64,000 bases of DNA from Adiantum capillus-veneris (Eukaryota; Streptophyta; Polypodiopsida; Polypodiales; Pteridaceae). Below the pieces are notes generated by a model, which saw only the letters and a list, made by a program, of their open reading frames with translations, ran no database searches and was not told the DNA's origin. Shown piece by piece: positions 15,244 through 27,200 of the stretch. The DNA lies in the NCBI GenBank assembly GCA_014529385.2, contig CM043956.1, forward strand, positions 93,221,721-93,285,720, in the 5' to 3' direction. The position numbers and the translations under genes were made by a program. Numbering within the stretch: position 1 is the first letter of the stretch; every line of letters starts with the position of its first letter.

Positions 15244-15248
15244 ATGAT

Positions 15249-17300
15249 TATATCTATTACTTTAGCTCAAGTAGGACCAATTGTAGTGGTTTCTCTAAAT
15301 GCCATAGAGGATATGCTTAAACAGATGAACGACGTTTAGACAATATGCTTAAACGGATAAACAAAATGATGAGCAATATGCAAAAATTGCCGGTAAGAGG
15401 GCTAGGACAAGTTCCACCACAAGGACAATATATGGGATAAAAACAAGTGCTATTACTGATCAAAGTATGATGGGAATGCCCAATATGTTCCAATGAGGCC
15501 ACAAGGGCAACCAATGTATAAGTATCCACCTAACATGGGGCAAATGCAAAATCCACCCATAGTTACTGAAATGTCCAAATGTGCCAATGAGGGCACAAGG
15601 GTAGCTAGTGTATATGTATCCACCTGACATAGGGCAAATGTAAAATCCACCCATGGCTATGGAGCGACCACGACTTATACTAGGTTAGCAACCACCACTC
15701 TTAGGAAGCAATGCAATACCAATTAAGTATATTTATCTTGAAGGATGAGTGAATAAGAAAGTCTTAGTACCCGTTACGCCATATAACAAAGCTAGTCCTT
15801 CTACCATGGTAACAAAAGAGGAATGGTATGATCAGCCACCACATTCCATGGTAGAACTAGTTTATAAGGTACCTCTAGGTGTTGCACATATGTACTTCAT
15901 TGCCAACCAAGGGGCCATACCACCCATGATGAAACATATGCCTAAATCGAGAATGGGAAATTACGGATTACATGATCATTGAAAAAATGATTGTTGTTAA
16001 CTTGATAAAAATGCTAAGCCAATTGAGGCTTACTGCATGCAATGTGGAAAAAAGGGAGATCATTATCTAAAGGATTGTCCTAGGAACCGAGCTAACAAAG
16101 GAAAAGCGCTAATCAAAATAATTGATGTCTTATCTGCTAGCTTCTCTAATATCAACAGTTTCAATCAAAGCCACAAGGGCACAAGCCAAGAAACACAAAC
16201 AAAATAGAGCAGATGAGTGAGAAAGCAGTAAGAGATCCTTGCAAAATTTTGAGAGAAGAAGACATCAACATTTTGAGCTTAGAAAATAGAAATGAAGAAA
16301 AAAGTTGAGAAAAATATAGAAACAAAGAAAAGAGATTGAGGAAAAAGTTCAAAAGGTGATCCATGAAGAAACTAAGTCATTTTCAATAGAGTTCAAAGAA
16401 CCAAAACTAGAATTAGGCAGATCAACACTAGTGGATAAATTCTATGAGGCTATTAATGCAACCTTGGAAGCATTCCAAGCTGAATTGAAAGCAAGTCAAA
16501 CCATGGAAATTAAATGGAAAAATTATCCAACCCCTGATATGGAGGTAGCTGAATTGAAGCCTATCTAAATTTGGTGAGAGTCACTTAAGCAATGCTGGAA
16601 GCATAAAAACATAAAGTTGGAAATCATACAAAAAGTGAAACAAAATAGGAACCAATGGAAATCAAGGACACCAAAGAACCAAGGGAATCTTTAGTTGAAG
16701 ATGCAAGACCAAAAATCATAGTAACTAGTAGTGAAGTTGTGTTAGAGAGAATTTCCCTACTAGATCAAGATTGGCCTGAGAACCTATGGGAAAAGGTGAG
16801 AGGTTAATGGGAGAAGCTTGATCTTGAAATGAGCTCCAATTGAAGAAGTGTGGTTGGACCAACCACCTATAGAATTGGATGGACAATCCTTGAACGAGAT
16901 TGAGGATCAGAATGGTTAAGCCTTTTTAAAGCCCAAACCCTACCCTCATAACTAGATGAAAACAAAGAGGAATCTTTGGTGTGTAAAACAACCAAGTTGA
17001 GTCAAGTAAAGCAAACCTTAGAGGTGGGAAATATTTACTTAATAATGTTGAGACACATCCAATGTAACATTACTTTAGGTGTATCTTAGATCAAAATGTC
17101 AATGATATGGACTACTTACTAGAACCATTTCCTAAACATATCTTTGAGCCATTTGAATGGACTCAAAAATTGGCAATCATGGATGTTTGTGTCAATGAGT
17201 CAACCCCCACAATATTTTGTGATGAGAAGGCTATGACATTATTCCTATCCAAATGGTGACCATTGTACAACTTGATGAACAATAAATTTTCTTTGACCAT
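15249..17300 (+). pseudogene. Decayed Ty3/Gypsy gag with zinc knuckle, continued
   Basis: This continues the frame from 4605 (SITLAQVGPIVVVSLNA). Gag pieces include EEWYDQPPHSMVELVYKVP near 15805. A CCHC knuckle (CMQCGKKGDHYLKDC) is at 16033-16080, followed by a lysine/glutamate-rich stretch. Stops and shifts occur throughout. A ~94 bp tandem duplication (15491-15680) repeats a proline/glutamine-rich peptide. The protease active site could not be found. Confidence 0.72.
15491..15680. repeat. Tandem duplication (~94 bp unit) in old gag
   Basis: CAATGAGG-CACAAGGG starts at 15491 and 15585. Both copies end in AAATCCACCCAT. The first encodes PMRPQGQPMYKYPPNMGQ. Confidence 0.75.
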
Positions 17301-17879
17301 TACTATGATGCTATTGATGTGCTAGAAAAAGAAGCATTGACTACGGAAGAGTAAGACTCTGAGATAGATAATGTACGAGAAAAATTGCTATTACAAAGAG
17401 GAGAAGAATAATACTTTGAATTTTCCAATCAATGTCGTAGAGGACAATATAGGTATACGAAGAAGCAGGAAACTAAGTTGTTGAGAAATAAGCCTATGCC
17501 TAATATAAAAGGAAAGACGCAATTCTTGATGGTGATAAATGCCGATGATCCAACGGCCAAACCAAAACAAATCCTCTGAAGAGACCCAAATATAAGGACA
17601 AGGGACCTTCCATGATGCAAATAGAGAGAAGATCTATACACCGAGATCAAAATGGACCTTGCAAGAGGTATGGATCACAAAAATGGAGTCAGATAATGAC
17701 AAGGACAATGAATCTATGAGTGTTCCATCTCACTATAAGAAATATAACTTGCAAGACCAAAAGATCATTGTAGGAAAACCCACTAGATAGCCTACGGAAT
17801 TGAGATAATCTTATGAAGAATCCAAGAACACTAAAAGGATTGACCTAGAAAAGATTTAGAAAGAGCCAAAACTTGCATA

Positions 17880-18770
17880 TATTGCAAATGATTTTTTCTT
17901 AAAAGAAGAGAAATTTCTCATCAGAATAAAGGAATATCATGATGTATTTGGCTGGTCATACAAAAAACTCAAGAGCATAGATTCTGAAATTTATCAACAT
18001 CCAATACCTATGAGAGATTATGCCAAGCCAAGCAGACAAAGACCCTACACTTACAATGGAACATTTGACAAGAGAATCAAAGAGGAGATCGAGAAGCTCA
18101 AAGAAGCCAAAGTCATCTATGAAATTGAGCACAAATTGGGTATCTTGGATTTGGGTGGTACCTAAGAAAAACGAAAAGTTGAGAGGGTATGTCAATCTCA
18201 AAAATGTGGATGCAACAACTATTAGATCCAACTGTCCTCTTCCCATCAACGACCACGTTCTAGAAAGAGTAGAAAAAAAATAAGCCTATAGTTCGTTAGA
18301 TGGATTTTCAAGCTATAACCAATTTGCCATTAATCCAAAGGACCAATAGGAAATGGATTTTTCTATGGAATGGGGAATATTTTCATAAAGAGTCATGCCT
18401 TTTGGGTTGACAAATGCTTCAGCAACGTTCCAAAGACTCATGATTCATGTTTTCAAAATAATTCAACGAAACTTCTTAGAAATTCACATGGATGACTTTT
18501 GCGTGCACTCATCCATACAAGAGGACCACTTTGAGCACCTTAAGAAAGTTTTTGAGAAATACTATCTACATAGGATTTTTTTAAATCCCAAAAAATGTGT
18601 ATTCATGGTTAGGCAAGGCAAAATTCTCGGACATATAGTTTCCAAAAATGGGATTGCTATAGACATGGAAGAAGTGGAGGTCATTGCAAAAATTCCTAGA
18701 CCTACCAACATCAAAGAGGTGCAAGCTTTCATAGGACACTGTAGATATATCATCAAAAACCCTTGAGCAA
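17880..18770 (+). pseudogene. Decayed Ty3/Gypsy reverse transcriptase
   Basis: RT blocks appear in two frames: EEIEKLKEAKVIYEIEH, WVVPKKNEKLRGYVNLKN, MPFGLTNASATFQRL, HMDDFCVHS (active site), and ILGHIVSKNGIAID with VQAFIGHCRYI. In-frame stops occur near 18282, 18348 and 18386, and a shift occurs near 18130. RNase H and integrase are missing after about 18770. It belongs to the same old element as the gag remains. Confidence 0.85.
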
Positions 18771-19389
18771 TCAACATAAGACCCTCCTCTTGCACCTCAT
18801 AGTGTTGTAAACTACATTGACATCATAAGTGTGGTAGAGACAATTTGGGCTATGCAGGTAGAGATGTTTTTTCACCCATGCACAACACTATCCGGGCCAC
18901 ACACTATCATGTTGGAGGGCTCCAAGTAGGAGGGAGAGAGAAATTCTAAATGCGGACCGAATTGCATACAAATTTCAATTAAAGGGGTAATGTTGAAGAT
19001 CAATCAAGTGTCTATATGTTAGCATGTGATTTTTCTACAAAATCAACTTTATATACCCTACTAAATTAAGAGAATGGAAAAAATGCAATATCATCCAAAT
19101 TTTTTATAATTTTTGCTTATTTTATGTTTTGTGGCCAAATTTTCAATCAAAATAGAGCAATGCACAAAAATATGGCCAAGTGTGGTATTTAAGTGTGTTT
19201 TGTTAGTTATTGGCTTTAAGTTTTATTTTCTAGTTTGGATTTGTAGTTTTCTTTTAAAGTATCCTAATAAGAAGTTAAAAAATAATAAAGATATAGCAAA
19301 CAATCTCAGATAGAGAAACAGGATATACATTAATGATTAGGAAGATATGACGTCCATGTATGTCAAATCTTGTTCATGAATGTCTTAGT
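18771..19389. other. Gene-free stretch after the old Gypsy RT
   Basis: No coding signal. AAAGGGGTAA followed by TGTTGAAGATC near 18983-19000 looks like a purine tract and LTR start, but no partner LTR was found. Confidence 0.35.
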
Positions 19390-20160
19390 CGTCCACTAGA
19401 TGTGCCAACCATATATCTTCCTTGATGGAATCTGACAGTGCAACATAACCTTTATAGTGGAAGAAGAATATAATCATAGAGAGATGAACTCCAAGAAATG
19501 GCTCCTCGAGCAAATAGGAATATGTAGCCAGATGTAGACCTCCTATTGTATTTTCAATCTGCATATGCGTAACCAAAAATAGATGCATTGCTATTACTAA
19601 AGTGTAAGCACTTGCTCGTTGTACTTTTCAAGTACCTAAGGATATGTTTCATTGCAATCCAAAGCTGCTTGCTAGGATCATCCATATACCAACTAACCAC
19701 TCGCATTGCAAATGAAATGTCTAGCCTTGTAGCTACCATAGTATACATGAGACTGCCTAAACCTGAAGAATATGGCACATTTGCCATTTTTTCTCTCTCA
19801 ACATATGACGTGGGAGAATCTTTCTTGTGTAGTTTCAAACGTGATGATAGTATTGAAACACTGCAAGACCTTGTGGATATAAAATTCTTGAGGCAACTCA
19901 AGAATACCCTTTTTCTTGTCTCTCTCGATATGTATACCAAGAAAATGATTTTATTCTCCAAAATCCTTCATAGAAAAGTTTTCTCTCAAAATTTGCTTCA
20001 ATTGACTTTTTGGGCATATGCACTACTCCTGGATGACTATCAACAATAATCATCATCATTGGCTCCCTTGGTAGATACACATATGTTTCTAGTGATAATA
20101 CATCTAGACTACATTGACTTGGTCTATCTATAGAGTGATGATACACTTATCCATCCAAAG
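19390..20160 (-). pseudogene. Decayed Ty1/Copia RT/RNase H fragment
   Basis: Read on the minus strand, about 20000 gives RT palm words (FGEQNHFLGIHIERDKK-like, across frames). 19554-19800 gives PYSSGLGSLMYTMVATRLDI, followed by the WIAMKHILRYLK block. The RNase H start GYAYAD follows. Frames are shifted and no LTRs are visible. This family differs from Copia-1, -2 and -3. Confidence 0.75.
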
Positions 20161-20451
20161 AACTCACTAGCAGTTCATATTAGACCATTGTACTAGTTTT
20201 CCCTTATCCTGGGTTTTAATATTAAATGCATTGTAGACTTCTTAACTTGAGCTAGTGAAAAAGAAGAAAAGGAATTTTTTGACTCCATCTTTGTGTGTGT
20301 GTGCCAGCAAGTGCTCATGCTTTCTGCTTCTCTATCTCTTAAAAATAACAATGGCAATCCTAGTAAATTTCCCAATCTCAATGGCTCTACTTTCATGTTA
20401 TAGTGGTATCTACCTACACGATAGTCAATTATAATGAGTGACATGTGTATA
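20161..20451. other. Short spacer before Copia-2, no gene seen
   Basis: No motif beyond a possible extension of the decayed Copia fragment. Confidence 0.4.
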
Positions 20452-20678
20452 TGTTACCATATACATGTGGTAGTGATGTGTGTGAACACACTAGGACCGC
20501 CGGGGCATTTTTTCCCTCTTTAGGAGGTTTTTGCCCCCGAGCATTGTATATATGCCCATCACTCTAGGGCTATCTATCTTTCCATTGCACACTAAGTAAC
20601 ACACTCTCTATTGTGTGCCTTGAGCTTTCTTCGTCTTCTCCAAGCTGTGTGCGTTTCTCTGCAACCCTAATTCCAACA
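20452..20678 (+). repeat. Copia-2 5' LTR (227 bp)
   Basis: TGTTACC...CCAACA, same length and layout as the Copia-1 LTR. Confidence 0.95.
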
Positions 20679-20680
20679 AT

Positions 20681-20692
20681 TGGCATCAGAGC
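20681..20692 (+). other. Copia-2 primer binding site
   Basis: TGGCATCAGAGC differs by one base from the tRNA-iMet site of Copia-1. Confidence 0.85.
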
Positions 20693-21042
20693 AGGTTGCG
20701 TCCTCCCGGGCTTAGTCTCTAGCATCTCCAACACACGCCTGCTCACTTTCTCCGATTTCAGTGAGCTTTGGCAAGCGTTCGTAGGTCGACAAAAATTTTG
20801 GGCTAAGCTCGTAGAGCTTAGTCTGCTCAAATTTCTGATTCGGGCTTGTTTCGGACCTCCGTTTCCACCACAGGCAGTACTGCACAAGCTATTTTATCAT
20901 TTTGTGTAGAATTTTTGTTAGTGCCGTTTTCTGCATAATAGGTGCCTTACATTCTTCTACGGTTTGTGCTATATAGCACGTGTTGTTCCCACTTTGTCTC
21001 TCCTCTTTTCGGGCAGTTTTCACATCAGGTGCAACGTTTACC

Positions 21043-21494
21043 ATGGCTGACAACAACACATATGTGTTCAAGATGTTTGCTACTGAGGACAGGTTGGATG
21101 GGAACAATTACCCTATGTGGGCTTATATGATGCAACATGTTCTTATGTCAAAGGGAGTTTGGAATATTGTGCAGGGCATCGATGTACATCCTGGTTATGA
21201 GGATGTAGGCGATGTAGAGACTGTTGCAAGTCTTACTGCTATTAGAGTTGTTTTGCCTACGACAGAACAAGCTTGTTGGGATGTAAAGGATGCACATGCT
21301 CATGCATTGATTGCATTGTCTGTGAAGCGTACCATTGTTCCTCACATCCGTTCAGCGAAATCTGCAAAACAGGCTTGGGATGTTCTAACAGGTCTTTATG
21401 CAAGCCGCAATGAGGCTAAAATTGCTTTGCTGCGTAAAGAGCTGGAATCAAAGATTATGCATGAGGAAGATGATATGGGCACTGTCCTTGCTGG
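21043..21494 (+). pseudogene. Copia-2 gag, N-terminal part
   Basis: ATG 21043 begins MADNNTYVFKMFATEDRLDG and runs open to 21494, where the Tat-like array interrupts it (MGTVLAG). The frame continues at 43773 with G-IKDINEQL. This segment alone is undamaged, but downstream parts carry stops. Confidence 0.9.
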
Positions 21495-21783
21495 TGACGC
21501 GGTCCGGGGCGGGCAACAAGAAGAGTGGCCTCTAGACACCCTTCAAGGATCCCGTGCTGCTCAATGGGGCTGGGGCACAACACAACACAAACCAAAACAA
21601 CAAACCCACCGCCAAATCCCAACTACACAAGGGGCACCACCTAGTTTAAGAGCGAACTAGGACGCAAAAGAGGAGAATCGTTAGAGCAACTCACAAACAA
21701 GCAAGGAATTTACACTAACCCTAACACCAATGGAATACTCTCACACACTAAAACACGAGAGAGAGAGAGAGAGAGAGATAGTG

Positions 21784-21865
<82 letters not shown>

Positions 21866-24271
21866 TGCTCGGGCTGCTTTGAAACGTATCGGCGATGATC
21901 AAGCAAACACAACTATATATGTAAGAAAGAGAGAGAAAGGGGGAGGGGGTGCTTGTTGCATTAATACCTTCTTACAAATCTGTCATGACAAATCAAAGTG
22001 AGATTAGTACTTGTTCAACATAGCTTGCGTAAATTTCACCACAACACATCACAAGAAAAGCCACCCCAATCACTGTCTTAAGGCCAGGGGAGTCCTCTCC
22101 ACCATGTCGCCCTCTTACAGTATGTGGGATTTATGGCTAGATTGATGACAACACCAGAGACAAGCTATCAAGAACTTAACAAAAAAAAAAAACACCAAGA
22201 CACTTACGCATCATTGTTGTCCATTACTTCACGTTGGAAGGGAGACAAAGTATCCAAGCTTAGTCCAAATCCACCCTCCTTGATTCAGCGAATGTTGGGC
22301 TTACACTAGTAGGAGAAATGATAGATTTCCTACTCTCAATTGAATGATCACTCTCTCTCTTACAATGGCATAGATTTCCCTTGCTAATCTCCTATTACAA
22401 CACATGCACATGCATAAGACAATGAGCTTCCACTCAAGAGCTCCTTCTAGAGAGGTTGAGCTTGGCTTCTCAAGCTATAGCATAGTGCTCTTGCTTATGG
22501 CTCCCCCCTTTTATGCTAGCTACACCCTCCTTTTATAGCAATTTTGAAGGCTAGGGTTACTCCTCTAACCATGGTTGGGTTAGATTTTCAGCAATTTATC
22601 TAATTTCTTTTGCTTGGAATTATCAAGAAGTTGGTGGGGAAAGAGAGAGGAGAGAAATGGAGGTGATAGGACTTTTCATAGTGGGTTAGTGTTAGTAGAG
22701 TTAGTATTAATTTACAAATGGAATTGGATATTTACAATGGGAGTATCCATGTAGGATACAAATAAGGAAGAAAAACTCTTAAGAGGTAAGAAAAGGTGGA
22801 TTTCTTACAAGGTTGATGCTCCAAGTGTCTTGAGTAGGGCCAATTTTGACGCTTGTTGTCGATCCACTAGCTTTGACGGTACATTTTTTCTCCACTCTTG
22901 ACCTTCCTTGAGAGACAAGGTAATTGAAGCTGAGTAATCAACCACCATGATGCTGTCTTTTAAGAGAAGGGGCTGAATTTTGTGGTTTTTTGATAGATAT
23001 GGGTAATTTGGAGGAGGAAAAATGAGACTAGGTGGTCAATTTTGGAATGGAATTGTGTGTGGGAGGTATGAGTTCACCATGGTTTCTCTTATTCTTCAAG
23101 GTTGAGGAGAAGGTGAGTAGTGTGCAGAGAGGAGTGGTGAGAGAGATGGGGATGATGAGTGGAGAAGTGTGTGTGAAAGAGGAAAATGATAAAGTGGAAG
23201 AGAGAGTGTGGCTGCATAGCATGGGAAAACTGGGGTCCACTAAAAAAATTATAGCTCACAGCTGGTAGCTCCAAAAATCATGAAAAAATTTGGGATGATT
23301 ATTCAGAGCGTGGGATACATTTTCTCTTTTGACCACCGCTCCAAATTTGGAGTGGAGATAGGTGCCAAAATTCTCACCAAAAAGCCTGTTTTTTATGCCT
23401 GCAAAAGTCTTTTAGTGGCCCCCTCCTTTGTTGAATTTGTACAATGCATCCAAGAGTGAGCCCCTCCTTTGTCATATTATAATACAAAGCATTCAAGTTG
23501 CCCTTGACCCATGCATGGAGGAGGATTATTGGTGAAATAAGAAATATATACATGGTGGGACTAGTGTATGGACTATTCATGGACTTTAGCTCAATGAGCA
23601 CATGGTGTTAGAATAATGAGTAAAAATAATAATAAAAATATGGAGGAGTTATGGATATGGGAAGATATTGGAATCATATGATATGGTCCCTCCTTGAATT
23701 ATTTTGGGTGAAAGAGGAAAAGGTATGCAAGTAAATAATATAATAAAAGTAACCAATGAGTAGAAATCAATTTTTTGTTTTCACGAGGGTGAGGGTGAAA
23801 ATGTGGGAGTGATTTGTGTAAAGGAAAAGTATGAGGTTAGAGTATGTACATATTGGCAAAAAAAAATAAAAAAAAAATAATAAATATATATATATATAAT
23901 TATGGTGTAAGAGGATGAAAGAAGGTGTACATAGGTTTAATAAAACACACACCTAAGTAGAAATATTTAAATAAAATACCAAAATAATTATAAAAAATCC
24001 CTATATTTAGGCCATATATACAATGAAATATTTACACACAAAGAGGCCATAATATACTTTTTTTTTAATTTATTTTTATTTTTTTATTTTTGGCTCACCT
24101 AGCCCAGTGACTAGCTAGCTGAGGGTTTTTAAGAAGATATGGGAAAAGTCCCGTGACTCACGCACACCTATGTACAGTGAAATGGTAGGGATAGCCATAG
24201 TGTTTGGGTGATTTTGGTAGGGTGAGGTAACTCACTGTGGCAATTACAAAGAGCCGAAAAAACGACTATCA
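21495..24271 (-). repeat. Tat-like LTR A (outer 3' LTR)
   Basis: In plus orientation it starts TGACGCGG and ends CGACTATCA. A GA/GATA microsatellite (about 21757-21862) lies in the U5 side. It differs from LTR B and C at its fourth base (C for G). Confidence 0.93.
22529..22539 (-). promoter_or_regulatory. TATA box in Tat-like LTR A
   Basis: The minus strand reads GCTATAAAAGG, a strong TATA match about 1.7 kb into the LTR. Confidence 0.6.
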
Positions 24272-24290
24272 TTAGCCCTCCCCCTGGATG
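24272..24290 (-). other. Purine tract, left Tat-like internal region
   Basis: Minus strand CAGGGGGAGGGCTAA directly precedes LTR A. The right unit has one G fewer (34030-34045). Confidence 0.8.
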
Positions 24291-24299
24291 ATGGTATAT

Positions 24300-27200
24300 T
24301 CATGTACCATCATAGAGCATCTTTTCCAAAGAGAGTGCTTTAGAGTCCTTGACGAGATCTTCATTGTTTGGCCCCTCAGAATTTTGGCTGGAGTTACACT
24401 CATGCTTCATGTAACAATACTTACATAAGACAGCGGCCTTTGGACAGATCTTTGGTAGATCCTTTGGTAGAAGGCGACTCAAATAGGGCTTCAAGCGATA
24501 CCCGTTTACTTTCCTGGAGTGCTCTTTACCATTAAAGTCCATAAGCTGATAGTAACTTGAATTGAAAGCCTTCTTGACTATGTAAGGCCCTTGCCATCTT
24601 GTTTCAAACTTGGCATCAAAACGATTGTCAAGTCGATTGTCATACCTTAGCACAAGCTCTCCTTCCTTGATGCCTTTGTCCTTCAGTTTCTTGTCGTGCG
24701 TTTCTTTCGCTTGTGTGGCTTTCCTCTTGTAGCACTCATATGCTGCTTCTCTTTTCCACTCAAGCTCCACTAACGTAAGAAGTCGATCCATCCATGCCTC
24801 TTGATCATCTTGTGCTCCTTTGCCATGAAGTCGCATTGTTGGAATGTTGAGCTCGATAGGCTGCAAAGCCTCTTGACCATAGACCAAGTGAAATGGTGTG
24901 AACTCCGTGGCTTCCCTATATGTGGTTCGATATGCCCACAAGGCACCATCCAAGAAGTCATCCCATAATTTTGTCTTGTTTTGCACCATCTTTCTAATGA
25001 TTCCTGCAATGACACCATTAGCCTTCTCCACCAAACCATTTGACTGTGGGTAGTATGGTGTGCTATGACGATGTAGAATGTGAAGCTCTTCACAAACTTC
25101 TGTGAGCAATCCTTTTCTAAACCCTGGACCATTATCAGAAACAATCTCCAAAGGTGTGCCAAATCTACAACAAATGTGAGTGTAGACGAATTTGCTCACT
25201 GTCTTCTCATTTACCTTTGCCACACTTTGTGCTTCCACCCACCTAGTCATATAGTCTACAGCCACTAGAATGTAGAGTTTACCATTTTTTGTCCTAGGCA
25301 GAGGACCCATAGCATCAATGCCCCACTTTTCAAAGGGTCCATTTGCAAGCACTATTTGCCTCGGGCCATGCACCAACCTTCTATTTCCATTTATCTGACA
25401 AGTGTGACAGCTTTTACACCAATGTTGAACATCCACATGCAAACTTGGCCAAACATACCCCGAAAACAAAATCTTCTTCACAGTTAATTCTTGGGCAAAA
25501 TGACCACCACATGCCTCTTCATGCAAACCTTTTAGAATGGCTGGAATTTCCTTGATAGTTGGTACTCGTCTGCACACTTGATCCTTCCCTCTTTGATAGA
25601 GGGAGCCTTCTAGGAAGAGATATACGCTTGCCTTCTTCATGAGTCTCCTCTTCTGAGCTTTTGTGAAGTCTGGTGGAAACTCACCCTCCAAAATGTAGCC
25701 AATGATGGGAGCCAATGACTCCAATCCCTGGTACCTCGGTTGCTTCACAGCAGCCGCCACCATGATGACCTGCACTTCTTTCTTTACACATGCAACGGCT
25801 TGTTGTGCAAGTAAATCAGCATCTTCATTCTGTTTCCTAGGAATATGATATAGTTGCACTTCTTCAAATTGATTAAACAATCTACGAATGGCATGAACTT
25901 TTGTCCGTAAGCTCTCATTCTTGCATGCCCAAATGCCTAAAATGTGTTTGACAATGAGAAGTGCATCTCCCTTTACCATGAGGCGTTGTATCCCTTGGCC
26001 AATGCACATCTTCAAACCATGAAGTAGAGTGTCATATTCTGCTTCATTGTTGCTAGCTGAACTTGGTAGATTGAACTTCTCTTTCATGACCACCTCTCCA
26101 CTTGGGTTGAGCAACACTAGCCCTCCCCCTTCTTTTCCTGTGGCTCGACGAAAAGCTCCATCAAAGAACAAAGTAAAAGCATTAGGAATACTTTTTGGTG
26201 GTGGCAATGGTAGGGTCTTTACTTCAGGCACCTTAATCTCCTTTTCGTGCACCCTATAAGTGAGAATCCCTGCCAATTGTGCACGCACACTATCTTCTAC
26301 CTTGAAAGAGTATTGAAACTCTTGCAACTCCATAATCCACTTTGAGATCCTAGTACTAAGATTCATTTGAGATGACACCCAAGGGAACAAATTTTCTGCA
26401 GTGAGAATTACAAAAGGTTTTGGTAGCAGGTAGGATCTAAACTTTCTCACCGCAAACATGAGAGAAAGCATCATGAGTTCTGCTTCTGTGTAGTCTCTCT
26501 CCAAAGCATTCATGACCCTACTAGCAAAGTAGATGGGTCGCATCCTTGTACTGTGGGGATCTTGTTGTAGCAACACAGCACCAATTGTTTCTTTCCCAGC
26601 ATTAGAGCTAACAAAGAATGTGTACTCCCAACAAGGAGGCATGAGTGTTGGTAGCTCTGACAAAATGACTTTAATTTTACAAAAGTACTCTTCAAGCTCA
26701 TCAGACCATGCAAATTCTACTTGTTGTGTCAACTTTTGCAAAGGGTGAAGTAACTCCGAGGCTAAGTGAATGAAGCGTGACATATACTTCACCTTTTGAA
26801 TGAATGAGATGACCTCCTTAAGACTCTTGGGTGATGGTAGCTCAATAAGAGCCTTTGCCTTCGAAGGATCCACTTCAATGCCTTTGTAAGAAACTTTATG
26901 ACCAAGCAAGATTACTTCATCCTCACCTATATGGCACTTGTCGGGGTTGAGTTGACCTCCCATGTCGTAGAGCTTCTTTAAACCTTCTTCTACCCTTTGT
27001 AGATGCAATGATTTTGAGCTATAAATACAGAAATCATCAATGAACACCCTAATTGACTTTCCAAAGAATGCTTGAAACACCATATTCATGAAACGTTGGA
27101 ATGTTGCAGGAGCATTTGTCATACCAAATGGCATGACTCTAAAAGCATAACAACCCCAAGGAGTGATAAAGGTTGTTTTCAATTGATCCTCCAGTGCAAT

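Noticed and set aside
18983-19000. Old Gypsy 3' LTR start
   Set aside because: A purine tract plus TGTTGAAG is suggestive, but no matching 5' LTR was found, so no LTR is annotated.
20447-20451. GTATA as Copia-2 target duplication
   Set aside because: The right flank reads ATATG, so a duplication is not supported.
23032-23268. Short ORFs repeated in each Tat-like LTR
   Set aside because: Their repetition follows from LTR identity; no motif, and they overlap ORFs on the other strand.
24770-25162. 130-codon minus-strand ORF overlapping gag-pol
   Set aside because: It is an alternative-frame shadow of the integrase region.
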